Part shown: positions 23,305 to 32,410 of the stretch, piece by piece
Layout: the number at the start of each line of letters is the position of its first letter
Position numbering within the stretch: position 1 is the stretch's first letter
NCBI RefSeq assembly: GCF_014647595.1
Contig: NZ_BMPM01000004.1
Coordinates: forward strand, 307,763-371,762
From: Paenarthrobacter histidinolovorans
Lineage (GTDB): Bacteria; Actinomycetota; Actinomycetes; Actinomycetales; Micrococcaceae
DNA length: 64,000 nt
Reading direction: 5' to 3'
The notes under the pieces: generated by a model
The model's database searches: none
Seen by the model: the letters and a program-made list of their open reading frames with translations, nothing else
What the model was told of the DNA's origin: nothing
Position numbers and translations under genes: made by a program

Positions 23305-24903
23305 CTATGCCAGGGTGATGAGGTCCAGGTAGTCCTCGTTCCAGTGGTCCTCAACACCATCCGGAAGCAGCACCACCCGCTCTGGGTTCAGCGCTGACAC
23401 TGCGCCCTCGTCGTGGCTGACCATGACGACAGCGCCGCTGTAGTTCTTGAGCGCACCCAGAATTTCAGCACGGCTGGCAGGGTCAAGGTTGTTGGTGGGC
23501 TCGTCGAGGAGCAGCACATTGGCGCTGGAAGCCACGATGGTGGCAAGGGCCAGGCGTGTCTTCTCACCGCCGGAGAGCACTCCTGCGGGCTTGTCGACGT
23601 CGTCTCCGGAGAACAGGAACGACCCCAGGATTCCGCGGACCTCCGCGTCCTTCATGTCCGGAGCCGAGGACCTCATGTTTTCCAGCACAGTACGTTCGTG
23701 GTCCAGCGTTTCGTGCTCCTGGGCGTAGTAGCCCACCTTGAGGCCATGGCCCGGGATGATGTCGCCTGTGTCAGGCTTGTCGACGCCGGCCAGCATCCGC
23801 AGCAGGGTGGTCTTGCCGGCACCGTTGAGGCCGAGGATGACCACTTTGGATCCGCGGTCGATCGCCAGATCCACATCCGTGAAGATTTCCAGGGAACCGT
23901 AGGACTTGCTCAGACCTTCGGCGGTGAGAGGGGTCTTGCCACACGGTGAAGGGTCCGGGAAGCGCAGGGCGGCCACGCGATCGTTTTCACGAACGGCCTC
24001 AAGTCCGCCGAGGAGGCGTTCGGCACGCTTGGCCATGTTTTGTGCAGCGACAGCCTTGGTAGCCTTCGCGCGCATCTTGTTTGCCTGGTCGATCAGGACC
24101 TGGGCCTTCTTCTCAGCGTTGGCACGCTCACGCTTACGGGCCCGCTCATCGGTCTCACGCTGCTGGAGGTAACGCTTCCAACCCATGTTGTAGTAGTCGA
24201 TCTGGGCACGGTTGGCGTCCAGGTGGTAGACCTTGTTGACCGTTGCCTCAAGCAGCTCCACGTCGTGGCTGATCACGATCAAGCCGCCCTGATGGTCCTT
24301 GAGGAAGTCCCGCAGCCAGGTGATGGAGTCCGCGTCCAAGTGGTTTGTCGGTTCGTCAAGCAGCAACGTCTCGGCTGAGGAGTAGAGGATGCGGGCAAGC
24401 TCCACGCGGCGGCGCTGACCACCGGACAGCGTTTTGAGCGGCTGGTTGAGGATGCGTTCGGGAAGGGCAAGGTTCGAAGAAATCGCGGCAGCCTCGGCCT
24501 CTGCGGCGTACCCGCCTCCGGCCAGGAATTCGGATTCCAGACGGTCGTACCGGTTCATGGCCTTCCGCTGGACGGACGCGTCCTCGCTGGCCATTTCCTG
24601 CTGTGCCTTCTTGAGCTTGCCGACAACCACGTCCAGGCCTCGAGCCGAGAGGATACGGTCGCGGGCGAGCTGTTCCATGTCCGGTGTCCTGGGATCCTGC
24701 GGCAGGTAGCCGATCTCTCCACTGCGGGTCACCTTGCCACCGGCGGGGAGTCCCTCACCGGCAAGGACGCGCGTCAGGGTCGTCTTGCCGGCACCGTTGC
24801 GGCCGACCAGCCCGATCTTGTCCCCTTTGTCCACCCTGAAGTTAACCTGGTCCATGAGCAGGCGTGCGCCGGCGCGGAGTTCGAGTTCCTGGACGGTAAT
24901 CAA
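23305..24903 (-). CDS. ABC-F family ATP-binding protein
   Basis: A 532-residue soluble protein with two nucleotide-binding domains and no membrane segment. NBD1 has GRNGAGKTT, LSGGQRRR and LLLDEPTNHLD. NBD2 has GLNGAGKTT, LSGGEKTR and LLLDEPTNNLD. The linker (about residues 240-310) is rich in Arg, Lys and Ala, as in ABC-F proteins that bind the ribosomal E site. Roles in the family range from translation-factor activity (EttA, Uup) to antibiotic protection; the subfamily is unclear. The start is probably TTG at 24903, with AAAGG about 11 nt upstream. Confidence 0.92.
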   Translation of the reverse strand: MITVQELELRAGARLLMDQVNFRVDKGDKIGLVGRNGAGKTTLTRVLAGEGLPAGGKVTRSGEIGYLPQDPRTPDMEQLARDRILSARGLDVVVGKLKKAQQEMASEDASVQRKAMNRYDRLESEFLAGGGYAAEAEAAAISSNLALPERILNQPLKTLSGGQRRRVELARILYSSAETLLLDEPTNHLDADSITWLRDFLKDHQGGLIVISHDVELLEATVNKVYHLDANRAQIDYYNMGWKRYLQQRETDERARKRERANAEKKAQVLIDQANKMRAKATKAVAAQNMAKRAERLLGGLEAVRENDRVAALRFPDPSPCGKTPLTAEGLSKSYGSLEIFTDVDLAIDRGSKVVILGLNGAGKTTLLRMLAGVDKPDTGDIIPGHGLKVGYYAQEHETLDHERTVLENMRSSAPDMKDAEVRGILGSFLFSGDDVDKPAGVLSGGEKTRLALATIVASSANVLLLDEPTNNLDPASRAEILGALKNYSGAVVMVSHDEGAVSALNPERVVLLPDGVEDHWNEDYLDLITLA

Positions 24904-25180
24904 TTCGGGTGATGCCTTTCAATGGGGAACGCCTGCGGGGACCGGTGGGTCCAATGAGTGCGGCGGGGTGTGGCCGTGAGAACAGCCTTTTCAAGTCTAC
25001 CGGCACCCCGGCCATGGCCTGACATCCTCTTCCAACAGCGAAAACTGTGCCAACGGCCAAAGATTCCCGGAGCAGCCTTGTAGGGAGGCTCCAAAATCGC
25101 CGACTGTCCTCATCCGTATTGTCGAAGCCAGGGGAAACAAGCACTTTCATCGCACCCATCCCATCCGTTAGGACCCGACC

Positions 25181-25798
25181 ATGAGCAAGACCGATACTGC
25201 CGCTGTGCAGCGGCCCACCACCTCCCGCAAACGCTGGAACGCAACCGACCTTGGACTCATCGCTGTTTTTGCAGCCCTCGTTGCAGCATCATCGATCGTC
25301 CCGGGCATTCCGGTGGGCGCCCTCGGTGTGCCCATCACCTTGGTGACCCTGACTGTGATGCTCAGCGGACTGGTTCTTGGAGCAGGGCGCGGCTTTGCCG
25401 CCGTCGGGCTGTATGTCCTGTTGGGCCTGGCAGGCCTGCCCATCTTCAGCGGTGGCCGCAGCGGTCTGGGTATCCTCGCGAGCCCTTCGGCCGGGTATAT
25501 CATCGCCTTCCCGCTGGCGGCGGCGGCCACAGGCTACCTTGCCGCTGTGGTGATCCGCAGGACCGTCAAATACCGTGGACTTTGGCTGTTCGCTGCCACC
25601 ATGGCCAGCAGCCTCGTGGTTGTCCATGGCCTGGGCATCCTTGGCATGATGGTCAACGCCAAACTCGACTTCAGCAAGGCACTCCTCGCTGACCTGCCGT
25701 TCCTTCCCGGGGACACCCTCAAGAACGTCCTGGCCGTGATCATCGCACTGGCAATTCACAAGGCCTTCCCGGATGTCCTGGTGCGTCGGGTTAAGTAG
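25181..25798 (+). CDS. bioY: Biotin transporter BioY (ECF S-component)
   Basis: A 205-residue membrane protein with about six hydrophobic helices. The BioY family signature is GVPITLVTLTVMLSGLVLGAGRG and GLPIFSGGRSGLG. It binds biotin with high affinity and works with the ATPase BioM and the T-component BioN coded immediately downstream. The 277-bp upstream gap (24904-25180) presumably holds the promoter; I saw no recognisable BirA or BioQ operator. An N-terminal cytosolic tail of about 25 residues is polar. Confidence 0.94.
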   Translation: MSKTDTAAVQRPTTSRKRWNATDLGLIAVFAALVAASSIVPGIPVGALGVPITLVTLTVMLSGLVLGAGRGFAAVGLYVLLGLAGLPIFSGGRSGLGILASPSAGYIIAFPLAAAATGYLAAVVIRRTVKYRGLWLFAATMASSLVVVHGLGILGMMVNAKLDFSKALLADLPFLPGDTLKNVLAVIIALAIHKAFPDVLVRRVK

Positions 25799-25803
25799 GG
25801 AAG

Positions 25804-26541
25804 ATGAACAGCATCAGCTTCAACGGGGTCTCGGTGCGCGTGGCTGTCGACACCGGCGACGCACCCAAGACACTGCTGCACCGGTTTTCCCTGGAGCTCA
25901 CGGAGCGTCGTATTGGCGTGATCGGCGCCAACGGCTCCGGCAAGTCCACATTTCTCCGGCTCTTCAACGGTCTGGTAGCTCCCACTGAGGGAACTGTTGT
26001 GGTGCATGGTCGCAGCACGGACTCGGATGTCCGCCGGGTGCGGGCGAACGTAGGTTTCGTTTTCACTGATCCCCTGTCCCAACTGGTCATGCCGACAGGG
26101 CGGGAAGATGTTGAGCTGTCCCTGCGGCGTTCCGTCAGGAACCCCAAGGAACGCACTGCCAGGGCTGAAGCCGTCCTCGATCGCTTCGGGCTGCTCCGGG
26201 TAGCCGACCAGAGCATCTACGAACTCTCCGGCGGAGAACGCCAATTGCTGGCGTTGGCAGCGGTTCTGGCCGTCAATCCGGGGGTTCTGGTCCTTGATGA
26301 ACCATCAACCCTGCTGGACCTCCGGAACCGGGAACTCCTGCGCCGAACCATCTCCGGGCTGGACCAACAGGTCATCATGTCCACGCACGACCTCGACCTG
26401 GTTCTCGATATGGACCGGGTGCTGGTGGTGGAGGACGGCCGCATGGTGTTCGACGGCGGCGCAGCCGAAGCCGTGGCCCATTACCGTGCGCTGTGCGCCG
26501 GTGCCGCATCTGAACTGCCGTTGGAACGGTGGTCGAGGTGA
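25804..26541 (+). CDS. bioM: Biotin ECF transporter ATPase
   Basis: A 245-residue ABC ATPase: Walker A GANGSGKST, Q-loop region VGFVFTDPLSQLVM, signature LSGGERQ, Walker B VLVLDEP, and His switch STHDLD. It powers BioY-BioN. It starts 5 bp after bioY and overlaps bioN by 13 nt, so the three genes form one operon. Confidence 0.93.
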   Translation: MNSISFNGVSVRVAVDTGDAPKTLLHRFSLELTERRIGVIGANGSGKSTFLRLFNGLVAPTEGTVVVHGRSTDSDVRRVRANVGFVFTDPLSQLVMPTGREDVELSLRRSVRNPKERTARAEAVLDRFGLLRVADQSIYELSGGERQLLALAAVLAVNPGVLVLDEPSTLLDLRNRELLRRTISGLDQQVIMSTHDLDLVLDMDRVLVVEDGRMVFDGGAAEAVAHYRALCAGAASELPLERWSR

Positions 26542-27185
26542 GGGGCCACGGCTTCCTGCTCGCACAGTATGTACCTGGCAATTCCCTGATACACCGCACT
26601 CCCCTGTGGCTTAAATTCCTCGTGGTGGCGGCCTGTGGAACGGCATCGTTCCTCATTGTCGACTGGGCGGTTTCCCTGGCCGTGTTCGGCGTCATGGCCG
26701 GGCTCTTCCTGCTCAGTGGCGCAGGGTTCAAACGACTCCTGGGATCACTGTGGATGGTCACGCCCATCCTTCTGGCCATCGGTCTTTTCCAGTGGTGGCA
26801 GCTGGGTGGACCTACGGCGGCCCGCATAGTTCTGAATGTCCTGGTCTGCGTCGTGGCAGCTTCGGTGCTGACCGCCACCACCCCCGTTCAGGAATTGCTG
26901 GACGGCGTGGTGTCCATCTCCAAGCCGTTCCGCAGGTTCGGAGCCGATCCGGAACGCTTCGCGCTGACCATCGCAGTGATGCTCAGGAGCATCCCGTTCA
27001 TTGCCGGTGCGTTCGCCGATGTCCGGGACTCCGCGCGCGCCCGTGGCCTTGAACGGAACCCCAGGGCGCTGGTCCTGCCGGTCTTCATCACCACCGTGGC
27101 CTATGCCCGTCAGACGGGTGACGCCCTCGCGGCCAGGGGCCTGGGCGAAGCCGACGACGCCACTTTGGGTCAGAGGCGCGAGTAA
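26529..27185 (+). CDS. bioN: Biotin ECF transporter transmembrane T-component
   Basis: A 218-residue membrane protein with about four to five helices and the two coupling motifs of ECF T-components, here SARARGLE and TGDALAARGLGE (Ala-Arg-Gly boxes that contact the ATPase). It has a GTG start inside the end of bioM. Its 3' end overlaps the 3' end of the convergent thiolase gene by 16 nt. Confidence 0.92.
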   Translation: MVEVRGHGFLLAQYVPGNSLIHRTPLWLKFLVVAACGTASFLIVDWAVSLAVFGVMAGLFLLSGAGFKRLLGSLWMVTPILLAIGLFQWWQLGGPTAARIVLNVLVCVVAASVLTATTPVQELLDGVVSISKPFRRFGADPERFALTIAVMLRSIPFIAGAFADVRDSARARGLERNPRALVLPVFITTVAYARQTGDALAARGLGEADDATLGQRRE

Positions 27186-28363
27186 CGCAACAGGCTGGCG
27201 GTGCCCATGCCTCCGGCGATGCTGATCATCGCCAGCCCAAGCGCAGCAGAGCCTGTCTCCCGGTACCGACTTCTGGCTTGGGCCAAAAGCCGCGTCACCA
27301 GAACGGCCCCCGATGCGCCGTACGCATGCCCCAACGCCAGCGCACCACCTTCACGATTCGCCCGGGCAGGATCCAAGCCCAAGTACTCCAGGCAGGCGAT
27401 GGTTTGCGAGGCGAACGCCTCGTTGAACTCAATGAGGTCCACTGAGTCCGCTGCCACACCATGCCGCAAAAGCAGCCGTTCGGCGGCGTGGGCGGCACCG
27501 ATGCCCAGCAACTCCGGATCAACACCGGCGGTGTCGTTTCCAAGCACCTCGAGGCCGTCCGTCGCACCCATCGAGCGTGCCCGCGCCAGGGAGGTCACCA
27601 CGACGGCGGAGGCGGCGTCCGCGTCGAAGCACGAGTTCGCTGCCGTGACCGTTCCACCGGGAACGAAGGCAGCCGGGAAGCGGGCCATCAAGGCGGGTCG
27701 CAGCGACGGCCTGGGACCGTCGTCGGTAACCACCAGCGTGCCATTGCTTGTAAGGGGAACGATTTCCCCCGAGAACTTCCCGGCCGCGGCAGCCTCCGCT
27801 GCGCGGCGGTGGCTGCGGAGGGCATATTCGTCTTGCCTCTCCCGGGTCACGCCGAAAGACCCGGCAACATTTTCCGCCGCGACTCCCATATCCGGGTCGC
27901 CGAACTCTGGCGGCACGAAGGTGGCCCGGGAGTAGAACTCGAGGCCGCCGTCGTGATCCCGGGTGGCCCGGGCCGGTGCGGTACTGATGCTTTCGACGCC
28001 ACCGGCCAGGAACAGCGGATCACCACCGGCAGCGACCAGCCGGGACGCCAGCGCTATGGCGTCCAGCCCTGAGCCGCACTGACGGTCAACCGTGAGACCC
28101 GGGACAGTGACGGGCAGGCCTGCCTGAAGGGCGGCGTATCTGGCGAGGTTCCCACCACCGCCCACAGCATTTCCGATGATGACATCGTCCACCTCAGCAG
28201 GCTCCACTCCTGTGGACTCCAACAGTGAAGCCAGCACCGGCGCCAGGAGCTCCGGCGCCCGGAGCTGCTTGAGCTGCCCGTTGGCCCGGCAAATTGGCGA
28301 TCGAAGGGCAGCAATGATGACGGGTTGACGGTTCGGGTCGGTTTCCGCCCCGATGCTAACCAA
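27170..28363 (-). CDS. Thiolase family protein (YhfS-like)
   Basis: About 397 residues, probably starting with TTG at 28363 and overlapping the ligase stop by 8 nt. Thiolases join or cleave acyl-CoA units. The nucleophile Cys96 is present (VDRQCGSGLDA), as are NEAFASQ and GHAYGASG (His346). The second catalytic Cys, normally in CxGGGxG near the C-terminus, is replaced by Ser381 (ISIAGGMG). Paired with the acyl-CoA ligase upstream and next to biotin transport genes, it matches the yhfS-yhfT pair linked to a bioY homologue in Bacillus subtilis. A role in making or degrading a pimelate-like biotin precursor is inference. Confidence 0.88.
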   Translation of the reverse strand: MVSIGAETDPNRQPVIIAALRSPICRANGQLKQLRAPELLAPVLASLLESTGVEPAEVDDVIIGNAVGGGGNLARYAALQAGLPVTVPGLTVDRQCGSGLDAIALASRLVAAGGDPLFLAGGVESISTAPARATRDHDGGLEFYSRATFVPPEFGDPDMGVAAENVAGSFGVTRERQDEYALRSHRRAAEAAAAGKFSGEIVPLTSNGTLVVTDDGPRPSLRPALMARFPAAFVPGGTVTAANSCFDADAASAVVVTSLARARSMGATDGLEVLGNDTAGVDPELLGIGAAHAAERLLLRHGVAADSVDLIEFNEAFASQTIACLEYLGLDPARANREGGALALGHAYGASGAVLVTRLLAQARSRYRETGSAALGLAMISIAGGMGTASLLRYSRL

Positions 28364-29765
28364 GAGGCTGCGCCCGGGGATCGTGGTTCTTGATCCAGTC
28401 CAACAGCACCTTCCGGCTGACTTTGCCACGATCCGTCATGGGAAGTTCGGACAGGAGATAGAACTGCTGCGGCCATTTATCCCGCGCCAGCAGGCCGTCG
28501 AGCCCGGTGCGGAGCTGCGTCGCCGTCACGGCACCATAGGCAGGAACGACGCCGGCAATCACCTTTTGGCCCCGGATATCGTCAGGTGCACCGGCGGCGA
28601 CCGCCATCTCGATGCCCGGAATTGAGGCCATGGCCAGTTCCACCTCGTGCGGATAGACGTTCTTCCCTGAGGTGACGATCATGTCCGAACGCCGGCCCAG
28701 GATGTGGAGGACTCCCTCGCGGAGGTAGCCCTGGTCCCCTACTGTGTACCAGCCGTTGAGACAGCGCAGAGCGTGACCGTCGTCGCCCCACAAATAGCCA
28801 TTGCTGACCATGCCGCTGCGCACGCTGATGTTGCCGTGGATACCGTCGGGCAAGGCGACGCCGGCGTCGTCGAGAATGCTGAGCTCCACTCCGGGAAAGG
28901 GAGTTCCGATGCCTGTGCCCCCCACGTCCAGGGGTTCACCTGCAGCCAGCCGGGTCCCCGAGACGAAACTCAACTCCGAGGCGCCGTAGTACTCGTAGAT
29001 GGCAGCATGCGGTGCCCAGCGCCTGGCAGCCTCAAGGGTCCGCGCATCCAGTTTCGAACCGGCACAGATAATACTGCGGATTCCGGACGCGTCCACGTCG
29101 CCCGCCAGGCCCCGTTCACTCAGCAACCGCAGCATGGTGGGCGCAAGGACCAAACGGGTGATGCCGTCATGGCTGATGGACGCGTGGGCGTCGCCGACAT
29201 CGAAAGACTCGAGGGTGTGGAATGCGGCGCCCGCGTAGAGGCACTCGGAGAGCGCATAGAGGTTCAGGCTCGCCGAAAGCGGGCCCGGCGCCAACGTATG
29301 GTCGTCCTGCGAGAGCCCGAAGAATTCGATGGAAGCCTCGAACGACACCTGCCAGGAGCGACGGGAACGGGTGAACGCTTTGGGAACGGAAGTGGTACCC
29401 GAGGTCAGGCCCACCAGGAATGTGCTGGACGGATCTCCGTCCTGGAGACTGTTTCCGCCGGCTGCGCCGGACGCGCCAGCCGCGCCTGAGTTGCTAAGGC
29501 GCGAGGCAACGTCCTCAATCATTGGACCCGGCCACAGGGGGTCGAGGACCGCGCAGCGCCGCTCCCCCGCGACCGCCGCGGCGTACCGCTCAACGAAGCC
29601 AACAGAGTTGGGTTCGGCGAGCACCGTGGTGGTGCCGCAGGCAACCAGCAGTCCCGCTGCAGCGTCGCGCAGTCCGGCCCACGTGATGCGGTTGCTGCCC
29701 ACGACGACGGCAGTGTCGTGAGGGCGGTCTTCAGCCCAGATGTGAAGTTTGTCCAGGAAAGGCAT
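28356..29765 (-). CDS. Acyl-CoA synthetase/AMP-dependent ligase (YhfT-like)
   Basis: About 469 residues from the ATG at 29765 (MPFLDKLHIW). An ANL-superfamily enzyme that activates a carboxylic acid as acyl-AMP and then acyl-CoA. Motifs are the P-loop GLTSGTTSVPK, YYGASE, GRRSDMIVTSGKNVYP and the C-terminal catalytic Lys in RGKVSRKVLL. It is shorter than typical FadD. The acid is unknown; the pairing with a thiolase and with biotin uptake genes suggests a short or dicarboxylic acyl substrate. It is divergent from the metallopeptidase gene. Confidence 0.88.
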   Translation of the reverse strand: MPFLDKLHIWAEDRPHDTAVVVGSNRITWAGLRDAAAGLLVACGTTTVLAEPNSVGFVERYAAAVAGERRCAVLDPLWPGPMIEDVASRLSNSGAAGASGAAGGNSLQDGDPSSTFLVGLTSGTTSVPKAFTRSRRSWQVSFEASIEFFGLSQDDHTLAPGPLSASLNLYALSECLYAGAAFHTLESFDVGDAHASISHDGITRLVLAPTMLRLLSERGLAGDVDASGIRSIICAGSKLDARTLEAARRWAPHAAIYEYYGASELSFVSGTRLAAGEPLDVGGTGIGTPFPGVELSILDDAGVALPDGIHGNISVRSGMVSNGYLWGDDGHALRCLNGWYTVGDQGYLREGVLHILGRRSDMIVTSGKNVYPHEVELAMASIPGIEMAVAAGAPDDIRGQKVIAGVVPAYGAVTATQLRTGLDGLLARDKWPQQFYLLSELPMTDRGKVSRKVLLDWIKNHDPRAQPLG

Positions 29766-29814
29766 CCAGCCAATTTTACGGCAGTGTCCGCACCTCGGCA
29801 GCAAAAGTGACGTC

Positions 29815-29820
29815 TATTCT
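29815..29820 (+). promoter_or_regulatory. Candidate -10 hexamer, metallopeptidase gene
   Basis: TATTCT ends 6 nt before the ATG at 29827, and no Shine-Dalgarno sequence intervenes. This is consistent with a leaderless transcript; no clear -35. Confidence 0.35.
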
Positions 29821-29826
29821 GACAGT

Positions 29827-30729
29827 ATGAGTTTCAACGATGGCGCGCAGCTTGACCCGTCCCAAGTGGAGGACCGACGCGGCGGTGGTATGGGCAGAGG
29901 GACCAAGATCGGTGGTGGCATCGGTGGTGGCATCGTGGTGCTGCTGCTGGCCCTCTTCGGTATCAACCCCAACATCCTCGGAGACCTGACCGGCGGAGGG
30001 AGTCCCCCTCCCGCCGTCGAAAGCGGGACCGGAGCGGGGGGCGTTCAGGAATGCCAGACCGGCGCTGACGCGGACAAGCGCCTCGACTGCCGCATCACCG
30101 GCACCGTTAACAGCCTCAACGCTTTCTGGCCCGACTACCTGGCCCAGTACAACGTGAAATACTCCCGGCCCGGGACAGTCATCTTTGACCAGGCCACCAA
30201 CACCGGGTGCGGTCCGGCCACAACGGCTGTTGGACCGTTTTACTGCCCCGCCGACGTGAAGGCCTATTTCGACCCTGGATTCTTCGACGAACTGGTGACG
30301 CGGTTTGGCTCATCAGGCGGCCCGCTCGCCCAGGAGTACGTGGTGGCCCACGAGTTCGGACACCATATCCAAAACATCCTGGGCAATCTCGACCGGGCAC
30401 AGCAGGACCCTCAAGGACCTCAATCGGGAGGCGTTCGGGTGGAACTGCAAGCCGATTGCTATGCAGGGCTGTGGGTTCGCCACGCCACTACGCAAACCGA
30501 TGCCAGCGGCAAACCTTTCCTTGATCCCCTCACCGAGCAGGACCTGCAGGACGCGCTCTCGGCCGCTTCCGCCGTCGGAGACGACCGGATCCAAAAGGCG
30601 GCCACCGGGCGGGTGTCCCCCGAGTCGTGGACGCATGGATCCAGCCAACAACGGCAGAAATGGTTCTACCAGGGGTACAGCACCGGTGACATCAACAAGT
30701 GCGATACCTTCGGCGTCGCCACCCCGTAG
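29827..30729 (+). CDS. Neutral zinc metallopeptidase (YpfJ family)
   Basis: A 300-residue protein. It has a short cytoplasmic Gly/Arg-rich N-terminus, one TM helix at about residues 33-53 (GGGIVVLLLALFGI), a Pro/Gly linker, and an extracytoplasmic metalloprotease domain with the zinc site HEFGHHIQN and a downstream Glu (VELQADC). Conserved Cys residues may form disulfides. The family is predicted to be membrane-anchored proteases; substrates are unknown. The Gly-rich segment is coded by two perfect 12-bp tandem units (29907-29930). Confidence 0.9.
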   Translation: MSFNDGAQLDPSQVEDRRGGGMGRGTKIGGGIGGGIVVLLLALFGINPNILGDLTGGGSPPPAVESGTGAGGVQECQTGADADKRLDCRITGTVNSLNAFWPDYLAQYNVKYSRPGTVIFDQATNTGCGPATTAVGPFYCPADVKAYFDPGFFDELVTRFGSSGGPLAQEYVVAHEFGHHIQNILGNLDRAQQDPQGPQSGGVRVELQADCYAGLWVRHATTQTDASGKPFLDPLTEQDLQDALSAASAVGDDRIQKAATGRVSPESWTHGSSQQRQKWFYQGYSTGDINKCDTFGVATP

Positions 30730-30763
30730 CTTGGCCGCTTAAGCCGCTTAGGCCGTTTAAACG

Positions 30764-30804
30764 AAGGGAAGGGTTCCGGGCGTAGTGCCCGGAACCCTTC
30801 CCTT
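30764..30804. terminator. Bidirectional rho-independent terminator
   Basis: 18-bp perfect stem (30764-30781 with 30787-30804) and 5-nt loop, between the convergent metallopeptidase gene and sufT. Confidence 0.85.
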
Positions 30805-30841
30805 TAGCTGCATTACCCGCAGTTGCGGGCGAAACTCCAGA

Positions 30842-31174
30842 TCAGATGTTGAAGCCGAGGGCCCGCATCTGGTCCTTGCCGTCGTCGGTGATCCGCTCCG
30901 GACCCCACGGCGGCATCCATACCCAGTTCAGGCGCCAATCGTCAACAACTCCGTCGAGGGATTTGCCAACCTGCTCTTCAAGCACATCCGTGAGCGGGCA
31001 GGCCGCCGTGGTCAGTGTCATGTCGATCAGGAGGGCGCCGTCCTCATCGGAGTACTTGAGGCCATAGAGAAGGCCAAGGTCCACCACGTTGACTCCGAGC
31101 TCGGGGTCAATGACGTCCTTGAGCGCTTCCTCGATGTCCTCAAGGCTGGTGCGCGCCGCGTTGATTTCGGTCAT
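30842..31174 (-). CDS. sufT: Iron-sulfur assembly protein, DUF59/MIP18 family
   Basis: A 110-residue MIP18/DUF59 protein that helps iron-sulfur cluster maturation. It shows DPELGVNVVDLGLLYG and the conserved Cys motif LTTAACPLTD. It is the last gene of the suf operon, 13 bp after sufC, the same position as in M. tuberculosis (Rv1466). Confidence 0.93.
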   Translation of the reverse strand: MTEINAARTSLEDIEEALKDVIDPELGVNVVDLGLLYGLKYSDEDGALLIDMTLTTAACPLTDVLEEQVGKSLDGVVDDWRLNWVWMPPWGPERITDDGKDQMRALGFNI

Positions 31175-31187
31175 GGAACGATCCTAA

Positions 31188-31973
31188 CTAGGCCTGCACA
31201 GCAGGAGCAACGGCAACGCCGGCGCCTGGCGCATAGCGGTCGTAACCCTCTTCTTCAAGGCGGTCGGCGAGCTCGGGGCCGCCTTCCTCAACAACCTTGC
31301 CGTCCACGAACACGTGGACGAATTCCGGCTTGATGTAGCGCAGGATACGGGTGTAGTGCGTGATGAGCAGGGTGCCCATGTTGCCGGCGTCGTGCGCACG
31401 GTTCACGCCTTCGGAGACAACCTTCAACGCATCCACGTCCAGGCCGGAGTCGGTCTCGTCCAGGATGGCGAACTTCGGCTTGAAGAGTTCGAGCTGCAGG
31501 ATCTCCACGCGCTTCTTCTCACCACCGGAGAAGCCTTCGTTGACGTTGCGCTGGGCGAAGTCGGCGTCAATGCGCAGCTGCTGCATGGCAGCCTTGACGT
31601 CCTTGGTCCAGGTACGCAGTGCCGGTGCTTCGCCGTCGATAGCGGTCTTGGCAGTGCGCAGGAAGTTGGTCATGGTCACACCGGGGACCTCCACCGGGTA
31701 CTGCATGGCCAGGAAGAGGCCGGCGCGGGCGCGCTCGTCAACGCTCATGTCCAGCACGTTCTCGCCGTCAAGCGTGATGGTGCCGCTGGTCACCGTGTAG
31801 CGCGGGTGGCCGGCGATGGTGGAGGCGAGGGTGGACTTGCCCGAACCGTTCGGTCCCATGATGGCGTGTGTTTCGCCGGTCCTGATGGTCAGGCTGACGC
31901 CCTTCAGGATCTCCTTGGTGCCCTGCTCCGTCTCAATGCTGACGTGCAGGTCGTTGATCTCAAGAGTAGACAT
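31188..31973 (-). CDS. sufC: Fe-S cluster assembly ATPase SufC
   Basis: A 261-residue ABC-type ATPase of the SufBCD scaffold: Walker A GPNGSGKST, signature FSGGEKKR, Walker B FAILDETDSGLD, and a His switch in LITHYTRIL. It drives the conformational change of SufB-SufD for cluster assembly. It lies between the Rieske-type ferredoxin gene and sufT. Confidence 0.96.
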   Translation of the reverse strand: MSTLEINDLHVSIETEQGTKEILKGVSLTIRTGETHAIMGPNGSGKSTLASTIAGHPRYTVTSGTITLDGENVLDMSVDERARAGLFLAMQYPVEVPGVTMTNFLRTAKTAIDGEAPALRTWTKDVKAAMQQLRIDADFAQRNVNEGFSGGEKKRVEILQLELFKPKFAILDETDSGLDVDALKVVSEGVNRAHDAGNMGTLLITHYTRILRYIKPEFVHVFVDGKVVEEGGPELADRLEEEGYDRYAPGAGVAVAPAVQA

Positions 31974-32016
31974 GCTCTTCTTTCTTTTCGTTCGTAAGTC
32001 TGGCGGTACTGGGCGC

Positions 32017-32373
32017 TCAGTAGTTCTCTACCGAAGCGCCGTTCACAACGTTGGTCACGTCCACGTAAACGTCGTCGCCATCGAGGGTGACAGCGAAGAC
32101 GGGGACGGGATCGTAGGCGGGCAGTTGGAGGGGTTGTCCGCTGCGGAGATCGAACTGGGAACCGTGCCCCCAGCATTCGATCGCGCAGCCTTCAATTTCA
32201 CCTTCGGACAATGAAATATCCGCATGCGAGCAGGTATCGCCAATGGCGTGGATTTCGCCCATCGAATCCCTGACGATCGCTACAGGATAGTCATCAATGA
32301 GGACCCGCAGGGCCTGCTTGACCTGGATGTCGTTGGCGTTGCATACCAGTTCGCCCTTGGTTTGTTCACTCAT
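32017..32373 (-). CDS. Rieske-type [2Fe-2S] ferredoxin
   Basis: A 118-residue soluble non-heme Rieske protein from the ATG at 32373. The ligands are visible as DTCSHAD (C-x-H) and ECWGHGSQFD (C-x2-H). It is coded within the suf operon, between sufD and sufC, as in many actinobacteria, and probably supplies electrons or plays a structural role in cluster building. A longer frame upstream of 32373 overlaps the sufD end and has no better start. Confidence 0.9.
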   Translation of the reverse strand: MSEQTKGELVCNANDIQVKQALRVLIDDYPVAIVRDSMGEIHAIGDTCSHADISLSEGEIEGCAIECWGHGSQFDLRSGQPLQLPAYDPVPVFAVTLDGDDVYVDVTNVVNGASVENY

Positions 32374-32410
32374 GCTTGTCCGGACTGCCTGTCTTTGTTG
32401 GGGGTCTTCG

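Noticed and set aside
24904..25180. Possible biotin operator upstream of bioY
   Set aside because: Only a weak imperfect hairpin (25069-25092) is visible, and it does not match a BirA or BioQ site I can recognise.
29907..29930. Two 12-bp tandem repeats in the metallopeptidase gene
   Set aside because: They simply code for a short Gly/Ile stretch next to the TM helix; too short to suggest anything more.
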